In this document: positions 45,357-54,609 of the stretch, piece by piece
Position numbering within the stretch: the stretch's first letter is position 1
How the letters are laid out: each line of letters starts with the position of its first letter
Assembly (NCBI RefSeq): GCF_020463795.1
Contig: NZ_CP080025.1
Span: 5,622,501-5,686,500, forward strand
Length of the DNA: 64,000 bases
Origin: Echinicola marina
GTDB lineage: Bacteria; Bacteroidota; Bacteroidia; Cytophagales; Cyclobacteriaceae
Direction: 5' to 3'
Position numbers and translations under genes: made by a program
The notes under the pieces: model-generated
What the model saw: only the letters and a program-made list of their open reading frames with translations
Databases searched by the model: none
What the model was told of the DNA's origin: nothing

Positions 45357-47060
45357 TTGGACAATAAAAAAATCACCAAAATACTGAAATTGACCTCCCA
45401 GCTAATGGAGCTCCACGAAGTAAATGCCTTCAAAATCAAAAGCTACACTTCCGCGATTTACTCCATAGACCAAGGCAATATTAGCTTGGAAAACCTCTCC
45501 AAGGAAGAGCTTCAAAAAATCAATGGTATAGGAAAAAGCATTGCAGAGGTAATTGTACAGCTCCAAGAGACAGGCACGCATGAATACCTTGAGGAACTTC
45601 TAAAAGACACCCCAAAGGGACTTCTCGAAGTACTGGAAATCAAAGGGCTTGGGCCAAAGAAAATCAAAGTGCTATGGAAAGAACTTAGCATCACCTCTGT
45701 ACATGAACTTCTGGAAGCCTGTCAGGCAGGAGAAGTGGCCAAAATTAAAGGTTTTGGTACCAAGACCCAGGAAAGTATAATTCAGTCTTTGGAATTCATC
45801 GCCTCCAATAAAGGAAAATGGCACTATGCAGATATAGAATCGGATATAGAAGGATTATGGGAGAAACTCAACCAGCTTTTTGGCAAAGAAAACATTGCCA
45901 TCACGGGAGAATATGCAAGGAAATCCGAAATCATAGACAAGGCTGAGTTAATCCTCAGCACAGACAATCGTAAAACAGCCTTTCAAAAAATTAATCAAAT
46001 AGATGTACTGGAGCAAGACAAAAAAGTATCCAGTCCTTTCACCTGGAGAGGAAAGCTTAAGGAAAAGGAATTAGAAATCATCATTTTCGCAGCAGAGCCT
46101 AACTCCTTCGTAAACGAGCAATTACTGCGCACCCCAAGTAATGCCCACCTTTTGGCACCTTTAGATGCTGAGCAAACTTTAGGAAGCTTCTTCAAATCCA
46201 AAAATTTCAACTCGGAACAAGACGCTTATAAAGAAGCCGGCTTGGCCTATATTCTCCCTGAATTAAGAGAAGGCCAGTTTGAAATAGAACTGGCCAAAGA
46301 AAACAAACTTCCGACACTATTAGAAGAAACTGATCTAAAAGGCATTCTTCATAATCACTCTACTTACAGTGATGGCAAACATAGTCTTAAAGAAATGGCC
46401 GAATACTGTAAAGAACTTGGATATGAATACCTAGGCATTTCGGACCACAGCAGAACGGCCTCTTATGCAGGGGGGCTTTCCATAGAACAAGTAGAAGAGC
46501 AGCAAAATGAAATAAAGCAGCTCAATGAAGCACTCGCTCCTTTTAAAATTTTCAGTGGTATAGAAAGCGACATCCTACCTGATGGAAATCTGGATTACCC
46601 AGACGAGGTATTGGCATCCTTTGACTTTATTGTATCCTCCATTCACAGCAGCCTAAACATGAACCGAAAAAAGGCCACAGCGAGACTAATAAAGGCCATA
46701 GAAAACCCATATACGACTATCTTAGGACACCCTACAGGAAGGCTTTTACTCAGAAGGGAAGGTTACCCTGTAGACCATAAAGCTATCATTGATGCCTGTG
46801 CTGCCAATCAAGTTGTCATTGAAATAAATGCCAATCCATGGAGACTGGACCTAGACTGGAGATGGGTACATTATGCATTGGAAAAAGGCGTACAACTCTC
46901 CATCAACCCAGATGCTCATGAAAAAGCAGGCTACGCACATATGAAATACGGTGTTTTGGTCGGCAGAAAAGGTGGATTGAGTAAATCCATGACCTTCAAT
47001 GCGCTCAGCTTGGAAGAAATCAACCAATATTTCCAAAAAAGAAAATCAAAAATCAAATAG
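45357..47060 (+). CDS. polX: PolX-like protein: HhH and PHP domains intact, polymerase site degenerate
   Basis: 567 residues with the bacterial PolX layout. The N-terminal 8-kDa-like domain has helix-hairpin-helix motifs (INGIGKSIAEVI about 55-66, IKGLGPKKIKVLW about 95-107, IKGFGTKTQESII about 130-142). The family X nucleotidyltransferase signature is altered: GSxRR reads GEYAR (184-188) and the metal-binding Asp-x-Asp reads Lys195-Ala196-Glu197. The C-terminal PHP domain keeps its metal ligands (His332, His334, Asp339, Asp363-His364, Glu403, His430, His458, Asp519, His521). It therefore probably acts as a PHP-type 3'-5' exonuclease or phosphoesterase in DNA repair rather than a polymerase. 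Start is TTG 45357; a membrane protein gene follows after 10 bases. Confidence 0.9.
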   Translation: MDNKKITKILKLTSQLMELHEVNAFKIKSYTSAIYSIDQGNISLENLSKEELQKINGIGKSIAEVIVQLQETGTHEYLEELLKDTPKGLLEVLEIKGLGPKKIKVLWKELSITSVHELLEACQAGEVAKIKGFGTKTQESIIQSLEFIASNKGKWHYADIESDIEGLWEKLNQLFGKENIAITGEYARKSEIIDKAELILSTDNRKTAFQKINQIDVLEQDKKVSSPFTWRGKLKEKELEIIIFAAEPNSFVNEQLLRTPSNAHLLAPLDAEQTLGSFFKSKNFNSEQDAYKEAGLAYILPELREGQFEIELAKENKLPTLLEETDLKGILHNHSTYSDGKHSLKEMAEYCKELGYEYLGISDHSRTASYAGGLSIEQVEEQQNEIKQLNEALAPFKIFSGIESDILPDGNLDYPDEVLASFDFIVSSIHSSLNMNRKKATARLIKAIENPYTTILGHPTGRLLLRREGYPVDHKAIIDACAANQVVIEINANPWRLDLDWRWVHYALEKGVQLSINPDAHEKAGYAHMKYGVLVGRKGGLSKSMTFNALSLEEINQYFQKRKSKIK

Positions 47061-47070
47061 TGCAGCAAAG

Positions 47071-47361
47071 ATGAACTTAAACAATAAAGACCCCCAGCAA
47101 TTATTGCAAAGGTCTTTTACCATTGGCATAGTAGGGATAATCCTCTGCTTCATTCCTTTAATCAACAATATAACTGCCTTTGCGGATCCTAAGAAAATAT
47201 TTTTCTTGAATGGCTTTGGCCTAGCCGCTCAATTCATGGCCTTGAGTTTGGCCATATTGGTTATTCGAAAAAGAAAAATTCCTCATGAAATTAAAGACAA
47301 GTCAAAAAGGATGATCATAGTTCTAAGCGTATCCATCCTTTTCTTTTTTCTCAACACATAA
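47071..47361 (+). CDS. Small membrane protein following polX
   Basis: 96 residues with three probable hydrophobic segments (about 16-33, 43-63 and 78-95); the C-terminus is very hydrophobic (IVLSVSILFFFL). The N-terminus is polar with QQLLQRS. It resembles the short CCC-type/DUF4190-like membrane proteins of Bacteroidota only in general build. The ATG at 47071 lies 10 bases after the polX stop; the frame reaches back into polX, but those codons are the other frame of that gene. Co-transcription with polX is likely. Confidence 0.6.
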   Translation: MNLNNKDPQQLLQRSFTIGIVGIILCFIPLINNITAFADPKKIFFLNGFGLAAQFMALSLAILVIRKRKIPHEIKDKSKRMIIVLSVSILFFFLNT

Positions 47362-47401
47362 AAACCTTCATGAATAGAGGAAATTCACACACAGACATAA
47401 A

Positions 47402-47430
47402 AAAAAGCGCATGATCCCGTGCGCTTTTCT
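47402..47430. terminator. Bidirectional terminator between polX operon and csp
   Basis: AAAAGCGCA pairs with TGCGCTTTT across an 8-base loop. The minus strand has the longer U tract (eight T), the plus strand TTTTCTTG. Confidence 0.8.
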
Positions 47431-47455
47431 TGTGTAAAAAATGGCCTGAAAAACA

Positions 47456-47647
47456 CTATTCCTTTTTTACATTAATAGCATTCAATCCTTTTTTTCCCTC
47501 TTTTACATCAAAAGACACTTTGTCATTTTGTTCGACCTTGTCAACGAGCCCGGTTGCATGGACAAATACATCATTTTGGGTTTCATCGTCTATAATGAAA
47601 CCAAACCCCTTTGCCTCATTGTAAAATTTAACAGTTCCAGTAAGCAT
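47456..47647 (-). CDS. csp: Cold-shock-domain protein (CspA family)
   Basis: 63-residue single cold-shock domain, an RNA chaperone binding single-stranded RNA/DNA. RNP1 KGFGFI at 13-18 and RNP2 VFVHAT at 27-32 are intact, with the aromatic residues expected on the nucleic-acid face. The length is about normal for bacterial Csp proteins (65-70). It has a leader of about 90 bases between it and the divergent sixA gene, but I see no clear promoter or cold-shock box. Whether it is cold-induced or constitutive cannot be read from the sequence. Confidence 0.95.
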   Translation of the reverse strand: MLTGTVKFYNEAKGFGFIIDDETQNDVFVHATGLVDKVEQNDKVSFDVKEGKKGLNAINVKKE

Positions 47648-47738
47648 AATAATTAATATTGTTAGTGGTTAAAAACGAATTATTAAAGTAAAAATATTCA
47701 TCCAAAAAACAAATATGTTTTTTTAGTATCTTATCATT

Positions 47739-48236
47739 ATGAAAAAATTAGTAATATACCGTCATGCCAAATCTTCTTGGGCTAACCCCTTCTTGGAAGA
47801 TCACCAAAGACCGCTTGCCGAAAGAGGATTGAGAGATGCTCCCAGAATGGCCCAAAGGTTAAAAACAAAAAACATCCAACCAGACTATATGCTTTCTTCT
47901 GATGCCGAGAGAGCCAAAACAACGGCTTTAATAACCGCCGAAAATTTGGAGTATGCCCCAAACCAAGTTCATTTCACCAATGAATTATACCATGCATCAT
48001 CAAGTCATATATTGAAAACAATTAGGCATATTCCTGACAGCAAAAATACAGCTTTTGTTTTTGGTCATAATCCAGGCCTCAATGATTTGGTAGAAAAGCT
48101 TGGAGGAGACATAGACAATCTCCCTACTTGTGGACAATTTGGCTTTATCTTTGAAACGGATTCATGGGAAAAAATAAGCCCCCGAAACGCTAAAGTTTGG
48201 TTCTTTGATTATCCAAAAAACCAAACTGGAAATTAA
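47739..48236 (+). CDS. sixA: SixA-type histidine phosphatase
   Basis: 165-residue member of the histidine phosphatase superfamily. The catalytic loop reads YRHAKSSW with Arg7/His8-type RH pair near residues 8-9, the SixA variant of RHG. SSDAERAKTTA corresponds to the second conserved region and FGHNPGLNDLVEKL holds the second catalytic histidine. SixA dephosphorylates phosphohistidine in His-phosphotransfer domains in E. coli; by homology this one could act on Hpt or another phosphoprotein. The stop overlaps the SDR gene stop by 4 bases on the opposite strand. Confidence 0.87.
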   Translation: MKKLVIYRHAKSSWANPFLEDHQRPLAERGLRDAPRMAQRLKTKNIQPDYMLSSDAERAKTTALITAENLEYAPNQVHFTNELYHASSSHILKTIRHIPDSKNTAFVFGHNPGLNDLVEKLGGDIDNLPTCGQFGFIFETDSWEKISPRNAKVWFFDYPKNQTGN

Positions 48237-48958
48237 AACTTTCTTACATCCTGAATTACCCCTTTGAACAGATCAGAGTGTTCTATTAAGTAAATCACCT
48301 TTTTGGAAACCTCTACTGGAGAGCTTAGTTCATTATTGGACTTAAAGGATCGAAACTTCTCCAGACCACTAAAATCTGCTGATTTTGCAGACCTAATATC
48401 CTCTTGCATGGGGGTATCCACAATTCCCGGCGCCAATGCAAAATATCGTATACCATAGCCATTCAAGTCACTTTCTTCTTGAGCAACACCTGAAATACGG
48501 TTTAGCGCTGATTTTGAGCTACTATAACCGGACCAACCATCTATATCTTTCACTGCTGCACCTGAAGATATATTCACCACCAACTTTTCCATTTCCCTGT
48601 CAGCATATTTCTTCACATACTCATTGATCAATATCGCTGGAGCCACCACATTAATGGTGTGAATTTTTAAAATTCCCACTGGATCCAATTTACCTAAAGG
48701 AGCTATCTCTCCTATCCAGCCTGCATTATTGATCAAAACAACCTTCTCAAAATCTCCTTCAGGAAAGACCTCTGGCAAAACATTGATCAGGGCAGTAGTA
48801 TCCGCCAGATCCAATTGTATGTGGACAAATCTTTCTTGCTCTTGCATAGCAGACCTGGATATGCCCAGGACATGGTTTTCTTTATTTTCTAACAAACTGC
48901 CTAGCAAAGCTTTGCCCAGCCCTTTACTGCAACCTGTTAAAATAAATAGATGTTTCAT
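48233..48958 (-). CDS. Short-chain dehydrogenase/reductase
   Basis: 241 residues with Rossmann motif TGCSKGLG at 8-15, the NNAG-type motif VLINNAG, catalytic Tyr and Lys in YSSSKSAL (about 157-164) and a preceding Ser in NISSGAA. These fit a classical SDR; the family members resemble sepiapterin reductase/benzil reductase-like proteins (PG motif APGIVDTPMQ). The substrate cannot be predicted. It overlaps sixA tail-to-tail by 4 bases and is followed on the minus strand by nothing before it; hslU lies 52 bases upstream of its start on the same strand, with a weak terminator between. Confidence 0.85.
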   Translation of the reverse strand: MKHLFILTGCSKGLGKALLGSLLENKENHVLGISRSAMQEQERFVHIQLDLADTTALINVLPEVFPEGDFEKVVLINNAGWIGEIAPLGKLDPVGILKIHTINVVAPAILINEYVKKYADREMEKLVVNISSGAAVKDIDGWSGYSSSKSALNRISGVAQEESDLNGYGIRYFALAPGIVDTPMQEDIRSAKSADFSGLEKFRSFKSNNELSSPVEVSKKVIYLIEHSDLFKGVIQDVRKF

Positions 48959-48978
48959 ACTGAATACCTGATAACAAA

Positions 48979-49005
48979 GAAGGAGACAAATTTGCCTCCT
49001 TTTCT
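48979..49005 (-). terminator. Weak terminator after hslU
   Basis: AAGGAG-A-CAAA and TTTG-C-CTCCTT pair with one mismatch (G-T on the minus strand). The T tract is short, so read-through into the SDR gene is possible. Confidence 0.5.
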
Positions 49006-49010
49006 TTTAA

Positions 49011-50411
49011 TTATAATATATACTGGGATAAATCTCTGTTTTGAACCAATGAGCTTAATCGTTCATCCACCATATCTTTGGTGATCATGATCTTAGAATT
49101 TGCCTGAATAGTATCTGGCACCTCAAACAGAAAATCATTCAACAAATGGCTCATTACCGTATGTAACCTTCTAGCCCCAATATTCTCCACTTCTTCATTG
49201 ATCTTGAAGGCTATTCTTGCGATTTCCTCAATTGCCTCATCCGTATATTCCAAAACTACTTCTTCTGCACCAAACAAGGCTTGGTACTGCTTGGTCAAAG
49301 CATTTTTAGGCTCTTTTAATATTCTGGTAAAATCTTCCTGACTAAGGCTATCTAGTTCCACACGAATAGGGAAACGTCCTTGCAGTTCAGGAATCAAATC
49401 CGATGGTTTGCTCACATGGAAAGCTCCTGCTGCAATAAACAACACATGGTCAGTATGCACCAGGCCATACTTAGTATTTACCGAGCTACCCTCTACGATA
49501 GGCAACAAATCCCGCTGGACCCCTTCACGGCTTACATCTGGACCACCTCCATTCTTTCCACTTTTTGAGGCTATTTTATCCACTTCATCTATAAAAATGA
49601 TCCCATTGTTTTCGGCAAGGAATATGGCTTCTTCTTTCACCTCATCAAAATCAATCAACTTAGAGGTCTCCTCTTCCATCAATATTTTCCGGGCTTCGGA
49701 AATAGTCAATTTTCTCTTCTTGGTCTTTTTGGGCATCATCCCACTAATCATATCTTGCAAACCCGCCATGCTTGCATCATCCATCATTCCATTCCCAATC
49801 ATACCTACCCCTACGGGTGAAGATTGCTTCACATTAATTTCAATCTTCCTTTCTTCAAGCTCTCCATTTTTTAATTTCTCACGAAAACGCTCACGGGTCT
49901 TTTCATTCAATTCCTGCTCTGATGCCTTTTCTGGATCTAAGTCTCCATTGCTGATAGACCTCGAAGTGCTGAAACCTGCAGTCTTCACTGGTGGAATAAG
50001 GATATCCAATAAAATGTCCTCCACATTCTCGGCGGCCTTTTCTTTTACCTCTTCGTTCTTATTTTCCTTCACTAAATTGATGGCCTGCTCTACCAAATCC
50101 CTCACCATACTTTCCACATCCCGACCCACATAACCTACTTCTGTGAATTTTGATGCTTCTACCTTGGTAAATGGTGCATTGGCCACACTCGCCAGTCTTC
50201 TGGCTATTTCTGTCTTTCCTACCCCTGTTGATCCGATCATCAAGATGTTGTTGGGCACAATATCTTTTTGCAAATCACTTTTCACCATCATCCTTCTGAT
50301 CCTGTTTCTAAGGGCAATCGCTACATTTCGTTTTGCATCCCGCTGTCCTATGATATATTTATCCAATTCATGGACAATTTGTTTGGGGGTCAAATTATTA
50401 ATTTCTTTCAT
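49011..50411 (-). CDS. hslU: HslU, ATPase subunit of the HslUV protease
   Basis: AAA+ unfoldase that partners with the peptidase HslV. Signatures: LDKYIIGQRDAKRNVAIALRNR at 17-38 region, Walker A GSTGVGKT at 60-67, the GYVGRDVESMVRDL pore region, Walker B GIIFIDEVDK, and GRFPIRVEL as sensor. The intermediate (I) domain between Walker A and B is present (about 110-260). The 466 residues are normal. No hslV gene lies beside it: the neighbours are an SDR and lon, so HslV must be encoded elsewhere if it exists. Confidence 0.95.
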   Translation of the reverse strand: MKEINNLTPKQIVHELDKYIIGQRDAKRNVAIALRNRIRRMMVKSDLQKDIVPNNILMIGSTGVGKTEIARRLASVANAPFTKVEASKFTEVGYVGRDVESMVRDLVEQAINLVKENKNEEVKEKAAENVEDILLDILIPPVKTAGFSTSRSISNGDLDPEKASEQELNEKTRERFREKLKNGELEERKIEINVKQSSPVGVGMIGNGMMDDASMAGLQDMISGMMPKKTKKRKLTISEARKILMEEETSKLIDFDEVKEEAIFLAENNGIIFIDEVDKIASKSGKNGGGPDVSREGVQRDLLPIVEGSSVNTKYGLVHTDHVLFIAAGAFHVSKPSDLIPELQGRFPIRVELDSLSQEDFTRILKEPKNALTKQYQALFGAEEVVLEYTDEAIEEIARIAFKINEEVENIGARRLHTVMSHLLNDFLFEVPDTIQANSKIMITKDMVDERLSSLVQNRDLSQYIL

Positions 50412-50489
50412 AATGTCTTTATGTCAAGAAACCAAGGCTAATTGGTTCCATTTATTCTCTTAATTCATTTGTCATACTAACACATAAAA

Positions 50490-50501
50490 CATGTCGACAT
50501 G
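50490..50501. promoter_or_regulatory. Perfect 12-bp palindrome upstream of hslU
   Basis: CATGTCGACATG, about 80 bases before the hslU start in a 252-base intergenic stretch. It could be a dimeric regulator site; there is no independent support. Confidence 0.3.
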
Positions 50502-50612
50502 ACTTTAGTTCAAATTAAAGCTTTCCTTTTCCCGTCTTGCCGAAGCTGTTATATCTAACACTAATAGCTACAAGAAAGTATCAAGCTTAAAAATGAATGA
50601 TTGACAAAAGCT

Positions 50613-50655
50613 TGAAAAAAATAACCGACAGCAAGATTAATGCTGCCGGTTATCA
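50613..50655 (-). terminator. Terminator after lon
   Basis: ATAACCGACAGCA (50621-50633) pairs with TGCTGCCGGTTAT (50641-50653) with one G-U on the minus strand, followed on that strand by TTTTTTT. It lies just after the lon stop. Confidence 0.85.
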
Positions 50656-50663
50656 AAATATAC

Positions 50664-53147
50664 TTAAGCCTCAACGGATTTTGAGTTGTTCTCGAAAGAA
50701 AACTGCAAAGGTTCATCGACTCTATTTTTCAGTAGGGAAATCTCAAGAACTTCGTCCACATTGTCCACAAAATGGAAATTCACTCCCTTGATATATTGTT
50801 CATCGATTTCCTCGATATCCTTTTGATTCCTTTTACACAGAATAATTTCTTTGATTCCGGCCCTTTTCGCTGCGAGGATTTTTTCCTTTATTCCTCCTAC
50901 AGGCATTACCTTGCCCCTCAGGGTAATTTCACCAGTCATGGCCAGTTTGGCCTTCACTTTCCTCTGTGTATATACCGAAGCCAAAGCGGTCAACATGGTT
51001 ATCCCCGCTGAAGGACCATCCTTTGGCACAGCACCTGCTGGCACATGAATATGCAGGTCGTAATTATCAAAAATCCTATTATCGATCCCATACTTCTCAG
51101 CTTTTGACTTCAAATAAGAGATAGCCGTCATCGCTGATTCTTTCATTACATCACCTAATTGGCCAGAAAGCGTAAGTTTTCCTTTTCCTTTGCTCAGTGA
51201 TGATTCGATGAACAAAATCTCACCACCAACGGAGGTCCAAGCAAGTCCGGTAACCACACCTGCCACACTATTATCTTGGTACATTTCCTTATCGAAGATT
51301 TCTCCGCCCAAAATCTTTCGGACCATATCTGGGCTGATCTTTTTCTGATATTCCTCTTCCATGGCAATGGATTTTGCTACATTTCGAATTACGGTGCCAA
51401 CCTGTCTTTCAAGGCTTCTTACTCCAGATTCACGAGTATAATCCTCAATGATCTTTACAATTGCCGCTTTGTCGAAATTGATATCTTTTGCCTTTAATCC
51501 ATGCTCTTTTCTTTGCTTAGGGATCAAATGCTTTTTGGCTATCTCCACCTTTTCCTCCATGGTATAACCTGTCACTTCGATGATTTCCATCCTATCTCTC
51601 AAAGCTGGTTGGATACTCTCAAGTGAATTGGCAGTGGCTATAAACAAGATTTTGGACAAGTCGTAATCCACCTCAAGGTAATTATCTACAAAAGCGCTGT
51701 TCTGCTCAGGGTCAAGCACTTCTAGAAAAGCTGAAGACGGATCTCCTCTGAAATCAGAGCTTAGCTTATCTATCTCATCCAACACATAGACCGGATTCGA
51801 CGTTTTAACCTTCTTCATGTTCTGGATGATCTTCCCAGGCATGGCACCCACATAGGTTTTTCTATGCCCACGTATTTCTGCCTCATCATGAAGTCCACCA
51901 AGGGACATACGGACATACTTTCTTCCTAAGGCTTTGGCTATTGACTTACCCAAGGAAGTTTTACCAACACCCGGAGGGCCATACAGGCACAATATTGGGC
52001 CTTTAAGGTCCTTTTTAAGCTTCAGTACAGCCAAATATTCTATTATTCTCTCCTTGACCTTATCAAGGCCATGGTGATCTTTGTCCAAGATTTCCTTGGC
52101 CCTTTTTAAGTCAAAGTTATCTTCTGTAAATTCATTCCAAGGCAATTCCACCATTACCTCTGCATAATTCAGGGCTATGGGATACTCTGCTGCGGAAGGA
52201 TTAATCCTCAAGATCTTATCCAATTCCTTTTCAAAATGCTTTCCTACCTCTTCTGGCCATTTTTTCAATTTACCTTTTAGGCGAAGTTCTTCCACTTCCT
52301 TTTCGGGCCCTTCTTCTCCAAGTTCTGTTTGGAGCACCTTCATTTGCTGGCGCAAGAAATAATCCCTTTGCTGCTGGTCTATATCCGTATGTACCTTTTT
52401 ATGGATCTCGCTCTTCAACTCCAACATCTGTATATCCTTCATCATGAATTCCAACAGCAGGGTAGCCCTGTCTAAGCCATCATTAATCTCCAGCAGCTTC
52501 TGCTTCGATTCAACGGGCGCATTGATATTAGAAGACAAGAAATGGGTCAAAAATGCTGTGTTATCGATATTGTCCAAAGCTACCTGGGCCTCCCTAGGAA
52601 TATCAGGATTCAATTGCAAAATCTTAACTGCCGCCTCTTTCAAAGATTCTTCCAATGCTTGGATCTCCTTGTTTCCTTCTGGAAAATTCTCCGACAAATA
52701 TTCCACCTTTGCCTGAAAATAGGGATCCTCTGTTACCTGCTCTTTGATTTTGAACCTTTTCTTTCCCTGAATAATTATCGTCGTATTGCCATCAGGAAGG
52801 ACGATCATTTTCACGATCTTGGCAATGGTACCTACCTGATAAATATCATCCCAAGAAGGATCATCATTATTTGGATTGATCTGGGCACATACCCCGATCA
52901 TCTTATCGCCTTTCTGGGCCTTTTTGACCAACTTTATAGATCTTTCTCTTCCGACAGTTATTGGAATTACCACCCCGGGAAAAAGCACCGTATTTCTTAC
53001 GGACAGGATAGGAATCTCCTCTGCGTAATCCTCGTTTTGCGACTGATCATCGTCCTCATCATCAGTGATCAACTGGATCAGGTCTCCCTCACTTGCAAAA
53101 TCTCCTACGATCAATGATTGATATAATGGACTATTGTTTTTATTCAT
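50664..53147 (-). CDS. lon: Lon ATP-dependent protease
   Basis: 827-residue LonA. The N-terminal substrate-binding LAN domain (about 40-260), then a coiled helical region, the AAA+ module with Walker [13 protein letters not shown] and Walker [11 protein letters not shown], and the C-terminal Ser-Lys peptidase with catalytic Ser713 in [10 protein letters not shown] and a Lys about 43 residues later in [14 protein letters not shown]. Its tail ends about 25 residues after the family norm with an acidic stretch. It degrades misfolded and regulatory proteins in the cytosol. Transcribed alone, between two clear terminators. Confidence 0.97.
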   Translation of the reverse strand: MNKNNSPLYQSLIVGDFASEGDLIQLITDDEDDDQSQNEDYAEEIPILSVRNTVLFPGVVIPITVGRERSIKLVKKAQKGDKMIGVCAQINPNNDDPSWDDIYQVGTIAKIVKMIVLPDGNTTIIIQGKKRFKIKEQVTEDPYFQAKVEYLSENFPEGNKEIQALEESLKEAAVKILQLNPDIPREAQVALDNIDNTAFLTHFLSSNINAPVESKQKLLEINDGLDRATLLLEFMMKDIQMLELKSEIHKKVHTDIDQQQRDYFLRQQMKVLQTELGEEGPEKEVEELRLKGKLKKWPEEVGKHFEKELDKILRINPSAAEYPIALNYAEVMVELPWNEFTEDNFDLKRAKEILDKDHHGLDKVKERIIEYLAVLKLKKDLKGPILCLYGPPGVGKTSLGKSIAKALGRKYVRMSLGGLHDEAEIRGHRKTYVGAMPGKIIQNMKKVKTSNPVYVLDEIDKLSSDFRGDPSSAFLEVLDPEQNSAFVDNYLEVDYDLSKILFIATANSLESIQPALRDRMEIIEVTGYTMEEKVEIAKKHLIPKQRKEHGLKAKDINFDKAAIVKIIEDYTRESGVRSLERQVGTVIRNVAKSIAMEEEYQKKISPDMVRKILGGEIFDKEMYQDNSVAGVVTGLAWTSVGGEILFIESSLSKGKGKLTLSGQLGDVMKESAMTAISYLKSKAEKYGIDNRIFDNYDLHIHVPAGAVPKDGPSAGITMLTALASVYTQRKVKAKLAMTGEITLRGKVMPVGGIKEKILAAKRAGIKEIILCKRNQKDIEEIDEQYIKGVNFHFVDNVDEVLEISLLKNRVDEPLQFSFENNSKSVEA

Positions 53148-53185
53148 ATAGAGAATGACTGTTATTTTGTCATATTTAAATTTAA

Positions 53186-53222
53186 AATAAAAGAAGAACC
53201 TTTAAAATCAAAGGTTCTTCTA
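53186..53222 (-). terminator. Terminator after rseP
   Basis: Perfect 12-bp stem AGAAGAACCTTT (53192-53203) / AAAGGTTCTTCT (53210-53221), followed on the minus strand by TTTTATTTT. Confidence 0.85.
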
Positions 53223-53283
53223 CTAAACTCAATGGATATGCCAATGTTTTAAATGGTACAAAATGGCAGTATCTATTTCATGC

Positions 53284-54603
53284 TTAACCTCCGGTGAACA
53301 ATTTCAATATATCATTTCCAATCGCAAACACCATCAAAGCCAGTAGTAAAACCATACCTACTTTCTGGGCATTCTCTAGGAATTTTTCTGATGGGCTTCT
53401 CCCTGAAATCATCTCATATAACAAAAACACCACATGTCCACCGTCCAAGGCTGGAATTGGCAGCAAATTCATAAAGGCGAGAATCATGGAAATCAAACCT
53501 GTAATGCTCCAAAATTTCACCCAATCCCATTGGCTGCCATATATCTTGGCCATTCCAATAGGACCACTCACATTTTTGGTAGAAACTTCCCCAGTAAACA
53601 TTTTCCCCAATGCTTTGGCATTAACGATCACTACACTGAAGGCCTTTTCAGTTCCTTTACCGATGGACTCATTAAAAGTAAATTCTTTCCTTACAGGCTG
53701 AATCAGTGGATTGACCAATACTCCTATGGTACCATCCTCATAGACATCCATAGTACCTGATTTTCTTTGCCCATTCCTCTCATAGGCAAGCTCAATTTTT
53801 TTGGCGGCATTTTCCTCCAATACACGCTGGAAATCTGAGAAATACCTTATTCTTTCCCCATTCACAGCCAAAATCTTATCGCCTTCCTGCAAACCAAAAG
53901 TAGCCGCATGCTTTCCTTTTGTAGCTTCTTTAATAGTAAAAGGCACTCCGATATCTATAAAATTAGATAGGCTCTCCTTATTTGAGAATGAGTTGATAAA
54001 ACCCCTTGGGATATCAATTTTCAAGATTTCACCATCCCTATCCACCGTATAATAACCATTTTCACTCAACAGCACATCTCCACTCGAAAGATCAGCTAAA
54101 CTTTCATATGTATGGCCGTTTACATCCAGCACCTTATCTCCATCCTGAAAACCGATTTGCTGCCCTATATCATAAGCGACTATACCATGTTCTATAATCT
54201 GCTCTCTGGAAAAATAGGTCTCTCCACGGTTATAGACCAAAGCAATAAAAATAATGATACCTGTAATTACATTGACAATTATCCCCCCCAACATCACAAT
54301 CAACCTCTGCCAAGCGGGTTTTGCCCTAAACTCCCAAGGCTTGGGTTCAGAACTCAACTGCTCTGTATCCATGGATTCGTCTACCATACCAGAAATCTTC
54401 ACAAAACCGCCCAAAGGAATTGCTCCCAAGGAATATTCCGTCTCACCATATTTAAAGCTTACTATTTTTGGCGGAAAACCAATAGAAAACTTCTCGACCC
54501 GCATCCCAAACAGCTTTGCTGCAAGCATATGACCGCCTTCATGCAGGCCCACCAAAATCGATAACCCCAGCAGGAGTTGGCCCACCATTATTAAAGTATC
54601 CAT
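53284..54603 (-). CDS. rseP: RseP, site-2 intramembrane zinc metalloprotease
   Basis: 439-residue inner-membrane protease that cuts transmembrane segments of anti-sigma factors and signal peptides. Zinc motif HEGGH with His21, Glu22 and His25 lies in the first transmembrane segment, the third ligand region is NLLPIPALDGGHVV near residue 380, and two PDZ domains lie between (for example QIGFQDGDKVLDVNG and TFGLQEGDKILAVNG). Two hydrophobic segments follow at the C-terminus. It starts 6 bases after the dxr stop, so the operon is dxr-rseP, an arrangement common in Bacteroidota. Confidence 0.95.
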   Translation of the reverse strand: MDTLIMVGQLLLGLSILVGLHEGGHMLAAKLFGMRVEKFSIGFPPKIVSFKYGETEYSLGAIPLGGFVKISGMVDESMDTEQLSSEPKPWEFRAKPAWQRLIVMLGGIIVNVITGIIIFIALVYNRGETYFSREQIIEHGIVAYDIGQQIGFQDGDKVLDVNGHTYESLADLSSGDVLLSENGYYTVDRDGEILKIDIPRGFINSFSNKESLSNFIDIGVPFTIKEATKGKHAATFGLQEGDKILAVNGERIRYFSDFQRVLEENAAKKIELAYERNGQRKSGTMDVYEDGTIGVLVNPLIQPVRKEFTFNESIGKGTEKAFSVVIVNAKALGKMFTGEVSTKNVSGPIGMAKIYGSQWDWVKFWSITGLISMILAFMNLLPIPALDGGHVVFLLYEMISGRSPSEKFLENAQKVGMVLLLALMVFAIGNDILKLFTGG

Positions 54604-54609
54604 GTTATA

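Noticed and set aside
49408-50133. 241-codon frame antisense to hslU
   Set aside because: Shadow of a strongly conserved gene; composition is the reverse image of hslU codons.
52542-53117. 191-codon frame antisense to lon
   Set aside because: Shadow of the conserved Lon N-terminal domain; no ribosome-binding or family support.
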